Of a stretch of DNA of 64,000 nucleotides, positions 1-8,007 are shown piece by piece. Location of the stretch: positions 124,001 to 188,000 of the forward strand of contig OZ244213.1 in assembly GCA_965216905.1 (NCBI GenBank), written 5' to 3'. The translations under genes were made by a program, and so were the position numbers. Origin of the DNA: G965216905 sp965216905 (lineage in GTDB: Bacteria; Actinomycetota; Acidimicrobiia; Spongiisociales; ZC4RG35). Every line of letters begins with the position of its first letter. The first letter of the stretch is position 1. The notes under the pieces were generated by a model, which was not told the origin of the DNA, did no database searches, and saw only the letters and a program-made list of their open reading frames with translations.

Positions 1-1405
1 CCGTCTGCTGCGCACCGATCAGGATCACTCCCAGGCTCCGCCCGCGCTCGGCCACGTCGAGCAGCGTTTCCTTGATCGGGCTCGAACCCTCTCGCGGCGC
101 GTACTTGTTCAGCTCGTCGAGGACGAGGAAGAGCATCTCGTCGGTCTGTCCGGACCGTTCCTTCTCTTCGAAGGCTCGCCGCACGGTCACCCCGACGACG
201 AAACGTTTCGCCCGGTCGTGCAGATTGTGGAGATCCACCACCGTGACCTGTTCCTGAAGTGGGGTGACGGCGTGGCGGCCGCGACCGGAGTCGTCGGTCC
301 GGATGATGCGTTCGAGATGGCGGACCGCACCCATCAGACGGCGGACGAACGCATTGATCGTGCCCGTCCCGATGGCAGGACCCGCCCAGAGGTGGCGGTC
401 GTCCTCGTCCTGGACCTTCCGGGAGACGAGCGCGGCGAGATCGGCGAAGGTTCGCACCGACTCCCCTTCGATCCGGACGCTCCCGTCGGCGTTGCCCGAG
501 GCCTTTCGGAGCTGCGCCATGACGTTGTACACGACCATCGTGTACTGCGCCCGATCGTCCTCCGCATCTGCGAAGAGAAACGGCAGCAGATCCTCGTGGC
601 AGAACTCGGCGAGGGTCCAGAAGAAGGCCGTGACCCCGTGGGTGCGGGCCGACACGTCCGGCGCGGCGGTCGCCGAGTCTCGCCGCGGCGGTGCATAGAT
701 GCCGACGGAACGGAATGCCTCCGCCGGCAGCCCCACGGAGACATAGCGCTCGCGCTGGTCGGCATCCAGGGATACGTTCTCGTGATCGAGGAACAACAGG
801 TCCTCGCCCTTGACATTGAACACCAGCGCCTTGGTGTTGATCGCGCGGGCGCCGAGCACTCCACTGGTGAAGAGCGAGTGGAGCAGGAAGGTGGCGTAGC
901 TCGTCTTGGTGGCGACGCCCGAGATCCCCGAGATGTTCACGTGGGCGCCGCGACGGCCGTCGAGGAACTCGAGGTTCAGCACGACCGGCTCACCGGATCG
1001 GCTCAGACCGATGGGAAGTCGCTCCGCCATCCGGTCGAAGAAGAGGGCTCGATCTCGCTCCTCACCGACCGCCCGGTGCACCTCGTCGCCAGGTCGGGGC
1101 GGGACGAAGACCTCCGGCTCGAACCGCGTGGCGGTGATCCGTGCCGACTCGGCCACCTCGGCGGGGAGCGCACCCTCGGCGATGAGGAAGACGTCGCTGT
1201 CGAATCGGGCGCCCTCGTGCCGGGCGCGCACCTGTGAGACCATCCCGTAGATGTCCACGGCCTCACCGGTTGGCAGCACTCGACGCAGCGACACCACGTC
1301 GTCGAGTTGCAGGAAGTCGTGGTCGGCCACCCCGACCCAGAACTCCAACGGCGTGGCATCCTCGGTTCCGATCACGCGCCCCACGTGGCGGGCTGATCCG
1401 TTCAT
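1..1405 (-). CDS. HerA/DUF87-type ATP-binding protein (3' end beyond window)
   Basis: Read from the minus strand from ATG at 1405, this frame stays open for 468 codons and leaves the window at base 1, so the C-terminus is missing. The N-terminal 150 residues look like a HerA-type barrel domain. A P-loop-like motif GISGVATKTSYA follows at about residue 160, and a Walker B LFLVLDELNKYAPR lies near residue 435, then DVAERGRSLGVILIGAQQT, typical of HerA/FtsK-like motors. The usual Gly before the P-loop Lys is Thr here; I recall this variant in related actinobacterial ATPases. A TAACGT hexamer 7 bases upstream supports the start. It is divergent from the channel gene. The role is probably DNA translocation or processing; the partner nuclease (NurA-like) is not visible. 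Confidence 0.72.
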   Translation of the reverse strand, partial: MNGSARHVGRVIGTEDATPLEFWVGVADHDFLQLDDVVSLRRVLPTGEAVDIYGMVSQVRARHEGARFDSDVFLIAEGALPAEVAESARITATRFEPEVFVPPRPGDEVHRAVGEERDRALFFDRMAERLPIGLSRSGEPVVLNLEFLDGRRGAHVNISGISGVATKTSYATFLLHSLFTSGVLGARAINTKALVFNVKGEDLLFLDHENVSLDADQRERYVSVGLPAEAFRSVGIYAPPRRDSATAAPDVSARTHGVTAFFWTLAEFCHEDLLPFLFADAEDDRAQYTMVVYNVMAQLRKASGNADGSVRIEGESVRTFADLAALVSRKVQDEDDRHLWAGPAIGTGTINAFVRRLMGAVRHLERIIRTDDSGRGRHAVTPLQEQVTVVDLHNLHDRAKRFVVGVTVRRAFEEKERSGQTDEMLFLVLDELNKYAPREGSSPIKETLLDVAERGRSLGVILIGAQQT

Positions 1406-1412
1406 GACGGCG

Positions 1413-1418
1413 ACGTTA
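1413..1418 (-). promoter_or_regulatory. -10 hexamer TAACGT, leaderless type
   Basis: TAnnnT-type hexamer ending 7 bases before the ATG of the DUF87 ATPase gene. No Shine-Dalgarno is evident, so transcription would begin at or next to the start codon. Confidence 0.45.
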
Positions 1419-1454
1419 TCAGTGCATGGTGACGGAATCGGGACCCGCTCGTTC

Positions 1455-1460
1455 TACGCT
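1455..1460 (+). promoter_or_regulatory. -10 hexamer TACGCT, leaderless type
   Basis: Lies 7 bases before ATG 1468 and inside the longer possible reading frame starting at 1426. It is the reason for choosing the downstream start of the channel gene. Confidence 0.5.
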
Positions 1461-1467
1461 CGGGCTC

Positions 1468-2652
1468 ATGACGGTGGGACTCCTCGACCTCACGCTCTTG
1501 CTGGCGGTGGCCGGCGCCGGCTACCTGGCGGCCCGGTTGATCGTCTTTCCGGTCCTCGCCAAGGCGGCCCGGCGCACCGACAGCGCCTGGGATGACATCA
1601 TCACCGACCGGAGGATCCAGTCGCGGGCAGCGCTGCTGATTCCGCTGGTCGTGGTCCGGGTTGGACTGCCGCTGATCACGGAGACGTCGACGGCCGCGGC
1701 CCGGTCGGCGGCCGATCTCACCGGACGCGTTCTCGAGGCGCTGGTGGTGGTGGTGGCGCTGCTGACGGTCGGGGCGTTTCTCAACGCCCTCGACCGCACC
1801 TACATGGAGATGGCCGGTTCCGCCGACCGTCCCATCAAGGGGTACCTGCAGGCGACACTCGTCTTCCTCTGGCTGTTCGGCGTGATCGTGATCATCGCCC
1901 GGTTGGCGGATCAGCCGGTAGGAGCACTGCTGGCCGGACTCGGCGCGGTTTCGGCGGTGTTGTTGTTGGTGTTCCGGGACACCCTGCTGTCGTTGTCGGC
2001 TTCGGTCCAACTGTCCAACTCCGACATGCTCCGACTCGGAGACTGGATCGAGGTGCCGGACCAGTCGGCGAATGGCGTGGTGGAGGACGTGGCGCTCCTC
2101 ACGATCAAGGTTCGCAACTTCGACAACACCGTCACGACGATCCCCACCTACAACCTGATCTCGAGATCGTTCAAGAACTGGCGGGGCATGATCGACTCCG
2201 GTGCCAGACGGATGATGCGGTCTCTCAACCTCGACGCCGGTTCGGTGCGCACACTGGCGGAGGATGAAGTGGAGCGCTGGATCGAGAAGCCGCTGGTCGG
2301 CCACCACGTGCTGCAACGGCGAGACGTCATCCGCGAGTGGAACTCCCAAGCCGGTCGGCTGCCTCGGCAACTCACCAACATCGGGGTCTTCCGCGCGTAC
2401 GCGGAGGCCTACCTGCGCGCCCATCCCCGGATCGACCAGGAACGGCCCTTGATGGTGCGGCAGCTCGACCCCCAACCGGACGGTGTCCCGATGCAGCTCT
2501 ACGCCTTCATCGACACCGTCGTGTGGGAGGAGTACGAGTCGATTCAGTCCGACATCTTCGACCATCTCCTGGCCACGATCGGCGAGTTCGACCTCCGCAT
2601 CCATCAATCGCCGACCGGAGCGGACATCGCCTCGCTCCGAGGGGCCGATTGA
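1468..2652 (+). CDS. YbdG-type mechanosensitive channel (MscS superfamily)
   Basis: 394 residues with about five hydrophobic segments in the first 200 residues. The last (ALLAGLGAVSAVLLLVFRD) is the MscS pore helix, followed by the beta domain with SNSDMLRLGDWIEVP and FDNTVTTIPTYNLISRSFKNW. The cytoplasmic region carries the insertion typical of E. coli YbdG/YnaI-like miniconductance channels (LTNIGVFRAYAEAYLRAHP, MVRQLDPQPDGVPMQLYAF, SIQSDIFDHLLA). The product probably gates at the inner membrane during osmotic downshock. An in-frame ATG at 1426 exists, but TACGCT at 1455 makes 1468 more likely. Confidence 0.88.
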   Translation: MTVGLLDLTLLLAVAGAGYLAARLIVFPVLAKAARRTDSAWDDIITDRRIQSRAALLIPLVVVRVGLPLITETSTAAARSAADLTGRVLEALVVVVALLTVGAFLNALDRTYMEMAGSADRPIKGYLQATLVFLWLFGVIVIIARLADQPVGALLAGLGAVSAVLLLVFRDTLLSLSASVQLSNSDMLRLGDWIEVPDQSANGVVEDVALLTIKVRNFDNTVTTIPTYNLISRSFKNWRGMIDSGARRMMRSLNLDAGSVRTLAEDEVERWIEKPLVGHHVLQRRDVIREWNSQAGRLPRQLTNIGVFRAYAEAYLRAHPRIDQERPLMVRQLDPQPDGVPMQLYAFIDTVVWEEYESIQSDIFDHLLATIGEFDLRIHQSPTGADIASLRGAD

Positions 2653-2727
2653 CCACCGACAGGTCCGCACCCGAGGCCCCCTGCGACTTCGGTACGGTGG
2701 CGCGCGGCACGCGCTCGGAGGGATGAG

Positions 2728-3984
2728 ATGAGACGAACCGGAACGACCCTGGCGTTGGGATTGGTGCTGGCGGCGAGCCTCCCGATCGGGGCCGTCGCCT
2801 CTGAGGATGTGGTCACCGTGTCCACGATCTGCACCGTGCACCGTCCCGGTGCGTCGACCGATATCTCAATCCCGTCGGAGAACGAGACCCGCGCCGTATG
2901 GAAACCCGCCCGAACCGACGGTTCGATCGAGATCACGGGCGCCACCGTCGGAGAGCTCGACGAGGACCCGGATGGCCCGATCGTCATCGCCTTCTCCACC
3001 ACCGAGCGCGTCATGCACTTCGACCAGACGCTGACCTTCATCGTCGATGGCGAGACGCGAACGGTCCACGCCCCGGCGATGGTCGACTGCACTCCGATGC
3101 CCGAGTCCTTCCCGTCCCTATCCGGCCGCACCCGGCTCGACTCGGTGAGCACCCACTGTGACCCACCGAACCCGGAGGCGGGGGTCCCCAACGATCGGGC
3201 GGTGGCGCTGTGGAGCGTCTACATCGAGGATTACGACCCACTCGAGGTCACCCACACCCGTCCGGGGGCCTCGACCATCGGGTTCTTCAACGTCCGCATC
3301 ATCCTCGACGAGCAACCCGGCCCGAGCCGCCACTACACGTTCGAGAACACGATCACAGCCACCTACCAATCCCGCACCGACGACACGATCCTGACGGAGA
3401 CGTATCCGGCCACGGTGTCGATGATCTGCCCCATGCAGTCCGATCCCCCACCGGACTTCATCGATCTGTCCGGTTCGGTGTTCACCGCCGACATCGAGTG
3501 GCTGGCGGCCGCCGGCATCACCCGTGGCTGCAACCCACCCACCAACAACCGATTCTGCCCAGACGACCCCGTCACCCGCGGACAAATGGCCGCATTCCTC
3601 CGCCGCGCCCTCGACCTCCCGGCCGCCCCATCCGCCGGCTTCACCGACACCACCGACTCCACCTTCACCACCGACATCGACCGCCTGGCCGCCGCCGGCA
3701 TCACCCGCGGCTGCAACCCACCCACCAACAACCGATTCTGCCCAGACGACCCCGTCACCCGCGGACAAATGGCCGCATTCCTCCGCCGCGCCCTCGACCT
3801 CCCGGCCGCCCCATCCGCCGGCTTCACCGACACCACCGACTCCACCTTCACCACCGACATCGACCGCCTGGCCGCCGCCGGCATCACCCGCGGCTGCAAC
3901 CCACCCACCAACAACCGATTCTGCCCAGACGACCCCGTCACCCGCGGACAAATGGCCGCATTCCTCCGCCGCGCCCTGGGATGA
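2728..3984 (+). CDS. Secreted protein with three S-layer-homology-like repeats
   Basis: 418 residues. It starts with a signal peptide (MRRTGTTLALGLVLAASLPIGAVAS) and has GGAGGG upstream as ribosome site. Residues 30-240 are a beta-rich region of unknown family with several Cys. Residues about 250-418 are three SLH-like modules, each beginning at an FxxDI..LAAAGITRGC motif and ending VTRGQMAAFLRRAL. The 61-residue period (183 bp) is nearly exact at the DNA level between copies two and three. SLH modules usually anchor proteins to the cell envelope; this Cys-containing subtype is common in Acidimicrobiia. The function of the N-terminal region is unknown. Confidence 0.8.
   Translation: MRRTGTTLALGLVLAASLPIGAVASEDVVTVSTICTVHRPGASTDISIPSENETRAVWKPARTDGSIEITGATVGELDEDPDGPIVIAFSTTERVMHFDQTLTFIVDGETRTVHAPAMVDCTPMPESFPSLSGRTRLDSVSTHCDPPNPEAGVPNDRAVALWSVYIEDYDPLEVTHTRPGASTIGFFNVRIILDEQPGPSRHYTFENTITATYQSRTDDTILTETYPATVSMICPMQSDPPPDFIDLSGSVFTADIEWLAAAGITRGCNPPTNNRFCPDDPVTRGQMAAFLRRALDLPAAPSAGFTDTTDSTFTTDIDRLAAAGITRGCNPPTNNRFCPDDPVTRGQMAAFLRRALDLPAAPSAGFTDTTDSTFTTDIDRLAAAGITRGCNPPTNNRFCPDDPVTRGQMAAFLRRALG
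3487..3981 (+). repeat. 183-bp tandem coding repeats (SLH-like modules)
   Basis: Three consecutive coding copies. The word encoding GITRGC recurs at 3514, 3697 and 3880, exactly 183 bp apart. Copy one differs at its start; copies two and three appear identical over their length. Such identity suggests recent duplication or gene conversion. Confidence 0.9.
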
Positions 3985-4014
3985 ACCGGCCGCCAGCCGC
4001 GGACGCCATCGAAC

Positions 4015-5055
4015 TCAGCCATCCACCGCCGAGCGGATTCGCTCGATCGTCTCGTCGACGTCGGCATCGGCGGTCCGGAAGCTGGTGACGAGGCGGATGG
4101 TGTCCGGCCCGAGACGGTAGAACGTCAGGTCGACCGCTTCGAGCCGATCGATGACCGCCGGGGCCACCCGGAGGAACAGGATGTTGACGTCGGGTCGGTT
4201 GACGAACTCGAAGTCGGGCATCTCCCGCAAAGCGCCGGCCAGCCGAGCCATCGCCGCGTTCGCCCGAGCCGCCAGCTCCAGCCACAAACCGTCCGTGAGA
4301 TAGGCGATGAGCTGGGCCGACTGGAACCGCATCTTCGAGGCCACGTGTCCCGCCCGCTTGGTGCGGTAGTGCAGCTCGCCGGAGATTCCGTCGTCGAAGC
4401 TGACGATCGCGTCGGTGCTCAAGGCACCGTTCTTCGTTGCTCCCAGCGTGAAAGCGGAGACGCCCGCCCGCCACGTAAGCTCGGCGGGCGTACACCCGAG
4501 TGCGGCCAGCGCGTTGGCCATCCGGGCGCCGTCGAGGTGGGTGCGCAGCCCCCACCGATCCGCCACGGCCGAGATGGCAGCCACCTCGTCGGGCTTCGAC
4601 ACCGTCCCGAACTCGCTGGGAACCGTCACCGACACCACCGCCGGCTGCGAGTGGTGGTTGTCGCCCCAGCCGAACCCGGCCAGCTCCGCCTCGACCACGG
4701 CCGGATCCAGGCGGAAGTCGTCACCGGGAAGGCCGCGCATCACCGCTCCCGCACCGAACATCGAGGTGGCGCCGCCCTCGTTCTCGAAGATGTGGGCGCG
4801 CTCGTGACAGATGACCGACCCCCACGGCGGACACATCGCCGACAGTGCCAGGGCGTTGGCAGCCGTGCCGCTGACCACCGGAAACACCCGGGCCGTGTCG
4901 TGCTCGAACACCTCACGCACCAGGTCGGTCAACTCCTCGGTCCAGGAATCGCCTCCGTACGCCATGCAGGAACCGGTGTTGGCGGCGGTGATGGCGTCGA
5001 GGATCTCGGCTGCGACCCCGACGGAGTTGTCACTCCGGAACTCGATCGTTCTCAT
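4015..5055 (-). CDS. Low-specificity L-threonine aldolase-like PLP enzyme
   Basis: 346 residues beginning MRTIEFRSDNSVGVAAEILDA. It shows the beta-eliminating lyase/threonine aldolase fold: GDSWTEELTDLVREVF, SGTAANALAL, HLDGARMANA (PLP-binding Asp about 175) and GATKNG with the Schiff-base Lys about 208. Family members cleave L-threonine or L-allo-threonine to glycine and acetaldehyde. An extension in the same frame reaches upstream to 5226 but looks unlike protein and would overlap the next gene, so ATG 5055 is chosen. The gene converges with the SLH protein gene and diverges from the PPOX gene. Close relatives may act on other beta-hydroxy amino acids. Confidence 0.87.
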   Translation of the reverse strand: MRTIEFRSDNSVGVAAEILDAITAANTGSCMAYGGDSWTEELTDLVREVFEHDTARVFPVVSGTAANALALSAMCPPWGSVICHERAHIFENEGGATSMFGAGAVMRGLPGDDFRLDPAVVEAELAGFGWGDNHHSQPAVVSVTVPSEFGTVSKPDEVAAISAVADRWGLRTHLDGARMANALAALGCTPAELTWRAGVSAFTLGATKNGALSTDAIVSFDDGISGELHYRTKRAGHVASKMRFQSAQLIAYLTDGLWLELAARANAAMARLAGALREMPDFEFVNRPDVNILFLRVAPAVIDRLEAVDLTFYRLGPDTIRLVTSFRTADADVDETIERIRSAVDG

Positions 5056-5163
5056 CTGCTCATCATCGCACGCCCACCCCGAACCGCCGCGGCCGACAGA
5101 CGCACCTCGAAGGACCGGCCCGCCAGGCGGTACCCTGCCGAGCCCATCGGAAAAGGAGCGGCG

Positions 5164-5598
5164 TTGAGCAGGGCAGGCGTGGCGCGCATCGACCTCGAAG
5201 ACCCGGCCGGCCGAAATGCCGCGCACCGGCTGGCAACTTCACGGGTCGCGTGGTTCACGACCGTTGACGCCCAAGGCACCCCGCAGACATCGCCGATCTG
5301 GTACATCACCGAGAACGACGACTTCCTTCTCTACAGCCTGGTGGGCAACCGGACCCGGAACCTGGACCGCAACCGGCGCGTCTCCCTCCACCTGGACGGC
5401 GACGGTCGAGGTGGAGACATCGTTGTCGTCGAGGGTCTGGCACGAGTCGACCGCACGATTCCTCCGGTCACGGGGAACCCCGGCTACCTGGAGAAGTACG
5501 GATCGATCATGGCCCAGCGCTCGTGGTCGCCGGAGTGGTTCGGTTCACGCTACTCGGAACCGATTCGGATGACACCCACGCGATACCGCTACTGGTGA
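5164..5598 (+). CDS. PPOX-class oxidoreductase, F420-dependent Rv3369-like
   Basis: 144 residues, starting at TTG 5164, five bases after AGGAG at 5154-5158. The split-barrel flavin/F420-binding fold is recognisable from RVAWFTTVDAQGTPQTSPIWY, LLYSLVGNRTRNLDRNRRVSLHL and DIVVVEGLARVD, and the length fits the Rv3369 family. Members bind F420 or FMN and reduce poorly defined substrates. A GTG at 5179 is an alternative start. The 3' end overlaps the convergent fusion gene by 10 bp. Confidence 0.82.
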   Translation: MSRAGVARIDLEDPAGRNAAHRLATSRVAWFTTVDAQGTPQTSPIWYITENDDFLLYSLVGNRTRNLDRNRRVSLHLDGDGRGGDIVVVEGLARVDRTIPPVTGNPGYLEKYGSIMAQRSWSPEWFGSRYSEPIRMTPTRYRYW

Positions 5599-7895
5599 CG
5601 TCCGACCGATGCCAGGGCGGCGTCGAGCGCCTCCGAGAAACGCTCGATGTGCTCCGGCTCGACGATCAACGGTGGGCGGAGCTTCAGCACGTTGCGATCC
5701 GGGCCGTCGCTGCCTGCCAGAACGCCTCGTTCCCGCAGTGTCTCGACGACGGCCGCCGTCTCGCCACTCGCCGGGAGGCGGTCGCCGGTGACGAGCTCGA
5801 CACCGACGAGCAGTCCCCGACCTCGAACGTCACCGATGATCGGATGATGCTCTGCGACCTGGTGAAGCCGGTCCACCAGCAGCCCACCCATGGTGGCGGC
5901 GCGTTCAACGAGTCCCTCCGAGGCGATCACCGAGAGCACCGCCGAGCCGGCGGCCGCCGCCACCGGATTGCCGCCGAACGTACTGAACAGCCGGCGGGCG
6001 CGGTTGAACGTACCCAAGACCTCCTGGCTGGTGACGACCACGCCCAGCGGGAACCCGTTGCCCACCGGCTTTCCCATCGTGACGATGTCGGGCCGCATGC
6101 TCCGCACCTCGTGCCCCCACATCCCACCCAGGCGACCGAATCCCGTCTGCACCTCGTCGGCGATCACCAGGCCACCGGCGGCGTGGACGATGGAGGCGAT
6201 CTGCGCCAGGTAGCCCTCGGGAACGGAGGGCAGTCCGTCGGAGCACAACCCGCAGTCGACCAGGAATGCCGCAGTCCCGAGACCTCGCGAGGCCAGCGAG
6301 GACACCGCGCGCGCGACATCGGCCAGGCACCGCTCGGCGAGGTCGGCCGCCCGGTCGCGGAAGGGGTTGGGGACACCCACGCCGATGATCCAGTCGGAGG
6401 TCGGTCCGGGGGCCCCCGAGGGTGACACCTCGCGGGTTGCCGCGGTCACTCCGTGGTACGCGTTTTCGGTGATCACCACACCCCGCTGCCCGGTCACGGT
6501 CCGGGCGATCTGGAGCGCCACGTCGTTGGCCTCGCTGCCCGAGTTCACGAACAGGCAGACATCGAGATGATCCCCCAGCGTCGCCGTCAGCTTCTCGCCG
6601 TACTCGACGACCTCGGCGAACGCGTACCGGCTGTTGGTGTTCAGTTCTGCCACCTGCCGGGCGACCGCATTCACGATCGCCGGATGGCCGTGTCCCACCT
6701 GAGGCACGTTGTTGTAGAAGTCGAGATACCGGGTTCCGTCGGCACCCACCAGCCACATTCCGCGGCTCGACTCCACGTGGAGGGGTCTCGTGTAGAACGT
6801 GGGCGCCCCGTCCCCGAGCACGTTGGTTCTCCGCTCCATGAGCCGGCTGGTGTCGACGCCACGGCTCGGAAAGTGCAACGTCCGCCGCAGCCGTTGGTGG
6901 ATGGGTGCGGCGGACACCAGCCGATCGAGGTGCCCGACCTGGATCGAGAGATCCCCGGTATACGCCGGCTCTTCCGGAGCCAGCGCCGCCCGGGCGGCCA
7001 TGATGACGACGGTGGCCGCCAGCCGCGCCTCCACCAACCCACCGATGAGGCCGACCTCCTCACTCTCGAGTGGGAGAATCCGGTCGAACCCTTCGCTCAC
7101 CTGCTCGATCACGCCCACCGGGTCGTCCGGCGCGTGGTCGGGGTCGGCGGCCACGGCCAGCTCGGCGATGAGCGGGCCGTGGACCATGTCGCCGAAGTCG
7201 AAGATCCCCACGATCCGATCGGGGTCTTCGGCGTCGACGAGGAGATTCCCGATGTGGGCGTCCTGGTGGATCACCTGGTGCCGGAGGGCTCGGACGGCCG
7301 GAACCACCCGGGCGGTGAAGCGGGTCAGCACCCGTTCGACCAGCTTCCGGGCTTCGTCATCCGGGATGTGAACCGCATATGGCATCAGCCGGTCGGCCCC
7401 CATCACCACCCAGGGGTGGCGCTGGCCGGCCGCTCGGTGGTGGAAGCCCCGCAGGGCCCGGTCGAGGCGCGCCATGGTCGAGCCCAGGTTCCGTCGGAGG
7501 TCGACCGTGCTCAGCTCCGGGACGTCCTCGAGAACGGTACCCGGCAGGTGGGTCACCATTCGGACGAGGTGGCGCGTCCCGTCGGCGGCATCCACCCAGG
7601 TCACGTACCTCCCGTCGGAGGTGGGCACCATCTGCGGCACCGCCAGACCAGGGTCTTGGTGCTCGATCCATCGCAGGGCTGCCACCTGGAGGTCGACGAC
7701 GTCGGGTTCCTCGGCTTCGTTGGAGACCTTGAGGACGACCCGGGAGCCGTCCTCGGCGGTCACCACGGCCGTCACGTCCCGCTCACTCTCCACCCGTCGG
7801 ACCGCACCGGTCCGTCCGTATCGGTCTTCGACGATCGAGATGAGCTCGTGGTCGTCGAATGCGGGGACGTTCCGGGTCAGGAAGGGAATCGACAT
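5589..7895 (-). CDS. Fused phosphotransferase (APH) + class III PLP phospho-lyase/aminotransferase
   Basis: 768 residues. Residues about 1-330 are an aminoglycoside-phosphotransferase/hydroxylysine-kinase-like domain (VVLKVSN; catalytic loop HQDAHIGNLLVD; metal-binding GIFDFGDM). Residues about 340-768 are a class III aminotransferase-fold domain (SGSEANDVALQIAR; ITENAYHGVTAATREVSPSG; IADEVQTGFGRLG; TMGKPVGNG with the PLP Lys). Relatives of the second half include phosphoethanolamine and 5-phosphohydroxylysine ammoniophospholyases; the kinases making those substrates resemble the first half. One polypeptide may therefore phosphorylate an amino alcohol and then eliminate phosphate plus ammonia. 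The substrate is not evident from context. ATG 7895 is chosen because the upstream 73 codons look non-coding. Confidence 0.85.
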   Translation of the reverse strand: MSIPFLTRNVPAFDDHELISIVEDRYGRTGAVRRVESERDVTAVVTAEDGSRVVLKVSNEAEEPDVVDLQVAALRWIEHQDPGLAVPQMVPTSDGRYVTWVDAADGTRHLVRMVTHLPGTVLEDVPELSTVDLRRNLGSTMARLDRALRGFHHRAAGQRHPWVVMGADRLMPYAVHIPDDEARKLVERVLTRFTARVVPAVRALRHQVIHQDAHIGNLLVDAEDPDRIVGIFDFGDMVHGPLIAELAVAADPDHAPDDPVGVIEQVSEGFDRILPLESEEVGLIGGLVEARLAATVVIMAARAALAPEEPAYTGDLSIQVGHLDRLVSAAPIHQRLRRTLHFPSRGVDTSRLMERRTNVLGDGAPTFYTRPLHVESSRGMWLVGADGTRYLDFYNNVPQVGHGHPAIVNAVARQVAELNTNSRYAFAEVVEYGEKLTATLGDHLDVCLFVNSGSEANDVALQIARTVTGQRGVVITENAYHGVTAATREVSPSGAPGPTSDWIIGVGVPNPFRDRAADLAERCLADVARAVSSLASRGLGTAAFLVDCGLCSDGLPSVPEGYLAQIASIVHAAGGLVIADEVQTGFGRLGGMWGHEVRSMRPDIVTMGKPVGNGFPLGVVVTSQEVLGTFNRARRLFSTFGGNPVAAAAGSAVLSVIASEGLVERAATMGGLLVDRLHQVAEHHPIIGDVRGRGLLVGVELVTGDRLPASGETAAVVETLRERGVLAGSDGPDRNVLKLRPPLIVEPEHIERFSEALDAALASVGRHQ

Positions 7896-8007
7896 CGACG
7901 AGCATTGTGGTCGACGGCCCACCTGGGAGGCCACCCCAGGCCGGCGGTTACCGACCGGGTGTGTGCGCCTGGCGTCAATAGGGTGAAGGACACCACGAGG
8001 GAGCAAA

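Noticed and set aside
218..1237. Long plus-strand open frame of 339 codons
   Set aside because: It is antisense to the DUF87 ATPase, which has clear Walker motifs. Its composition (Arg/Asp/Gly-rich) is typical of mirror frames in high-GC DNA.
1402..2841. Minus-strand open frame of 479 codons across the channel gene
   Set aside because: It is a shadow of the YbdG-type channel with no recognisable domain and low-complexity His/Arg/Gln text.
3118..3951. Minus-strand repeat protein frame
   Set aside because: It is the complement of the SLH repeats; its repeats are only the mirror of the coding repeat.
3487..3981. Regular repeats as a possible CRISPR array
   Set aside because: The period is 183 bp, repeats are contiguous without unique spacers, and they lie in frame inside a coding gene.
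5056..5226. N-terminal extension of the threonine aldolase
   Set aside because: The extension has no family similarity and overlaps the upstream region and start of the PPOX gene.
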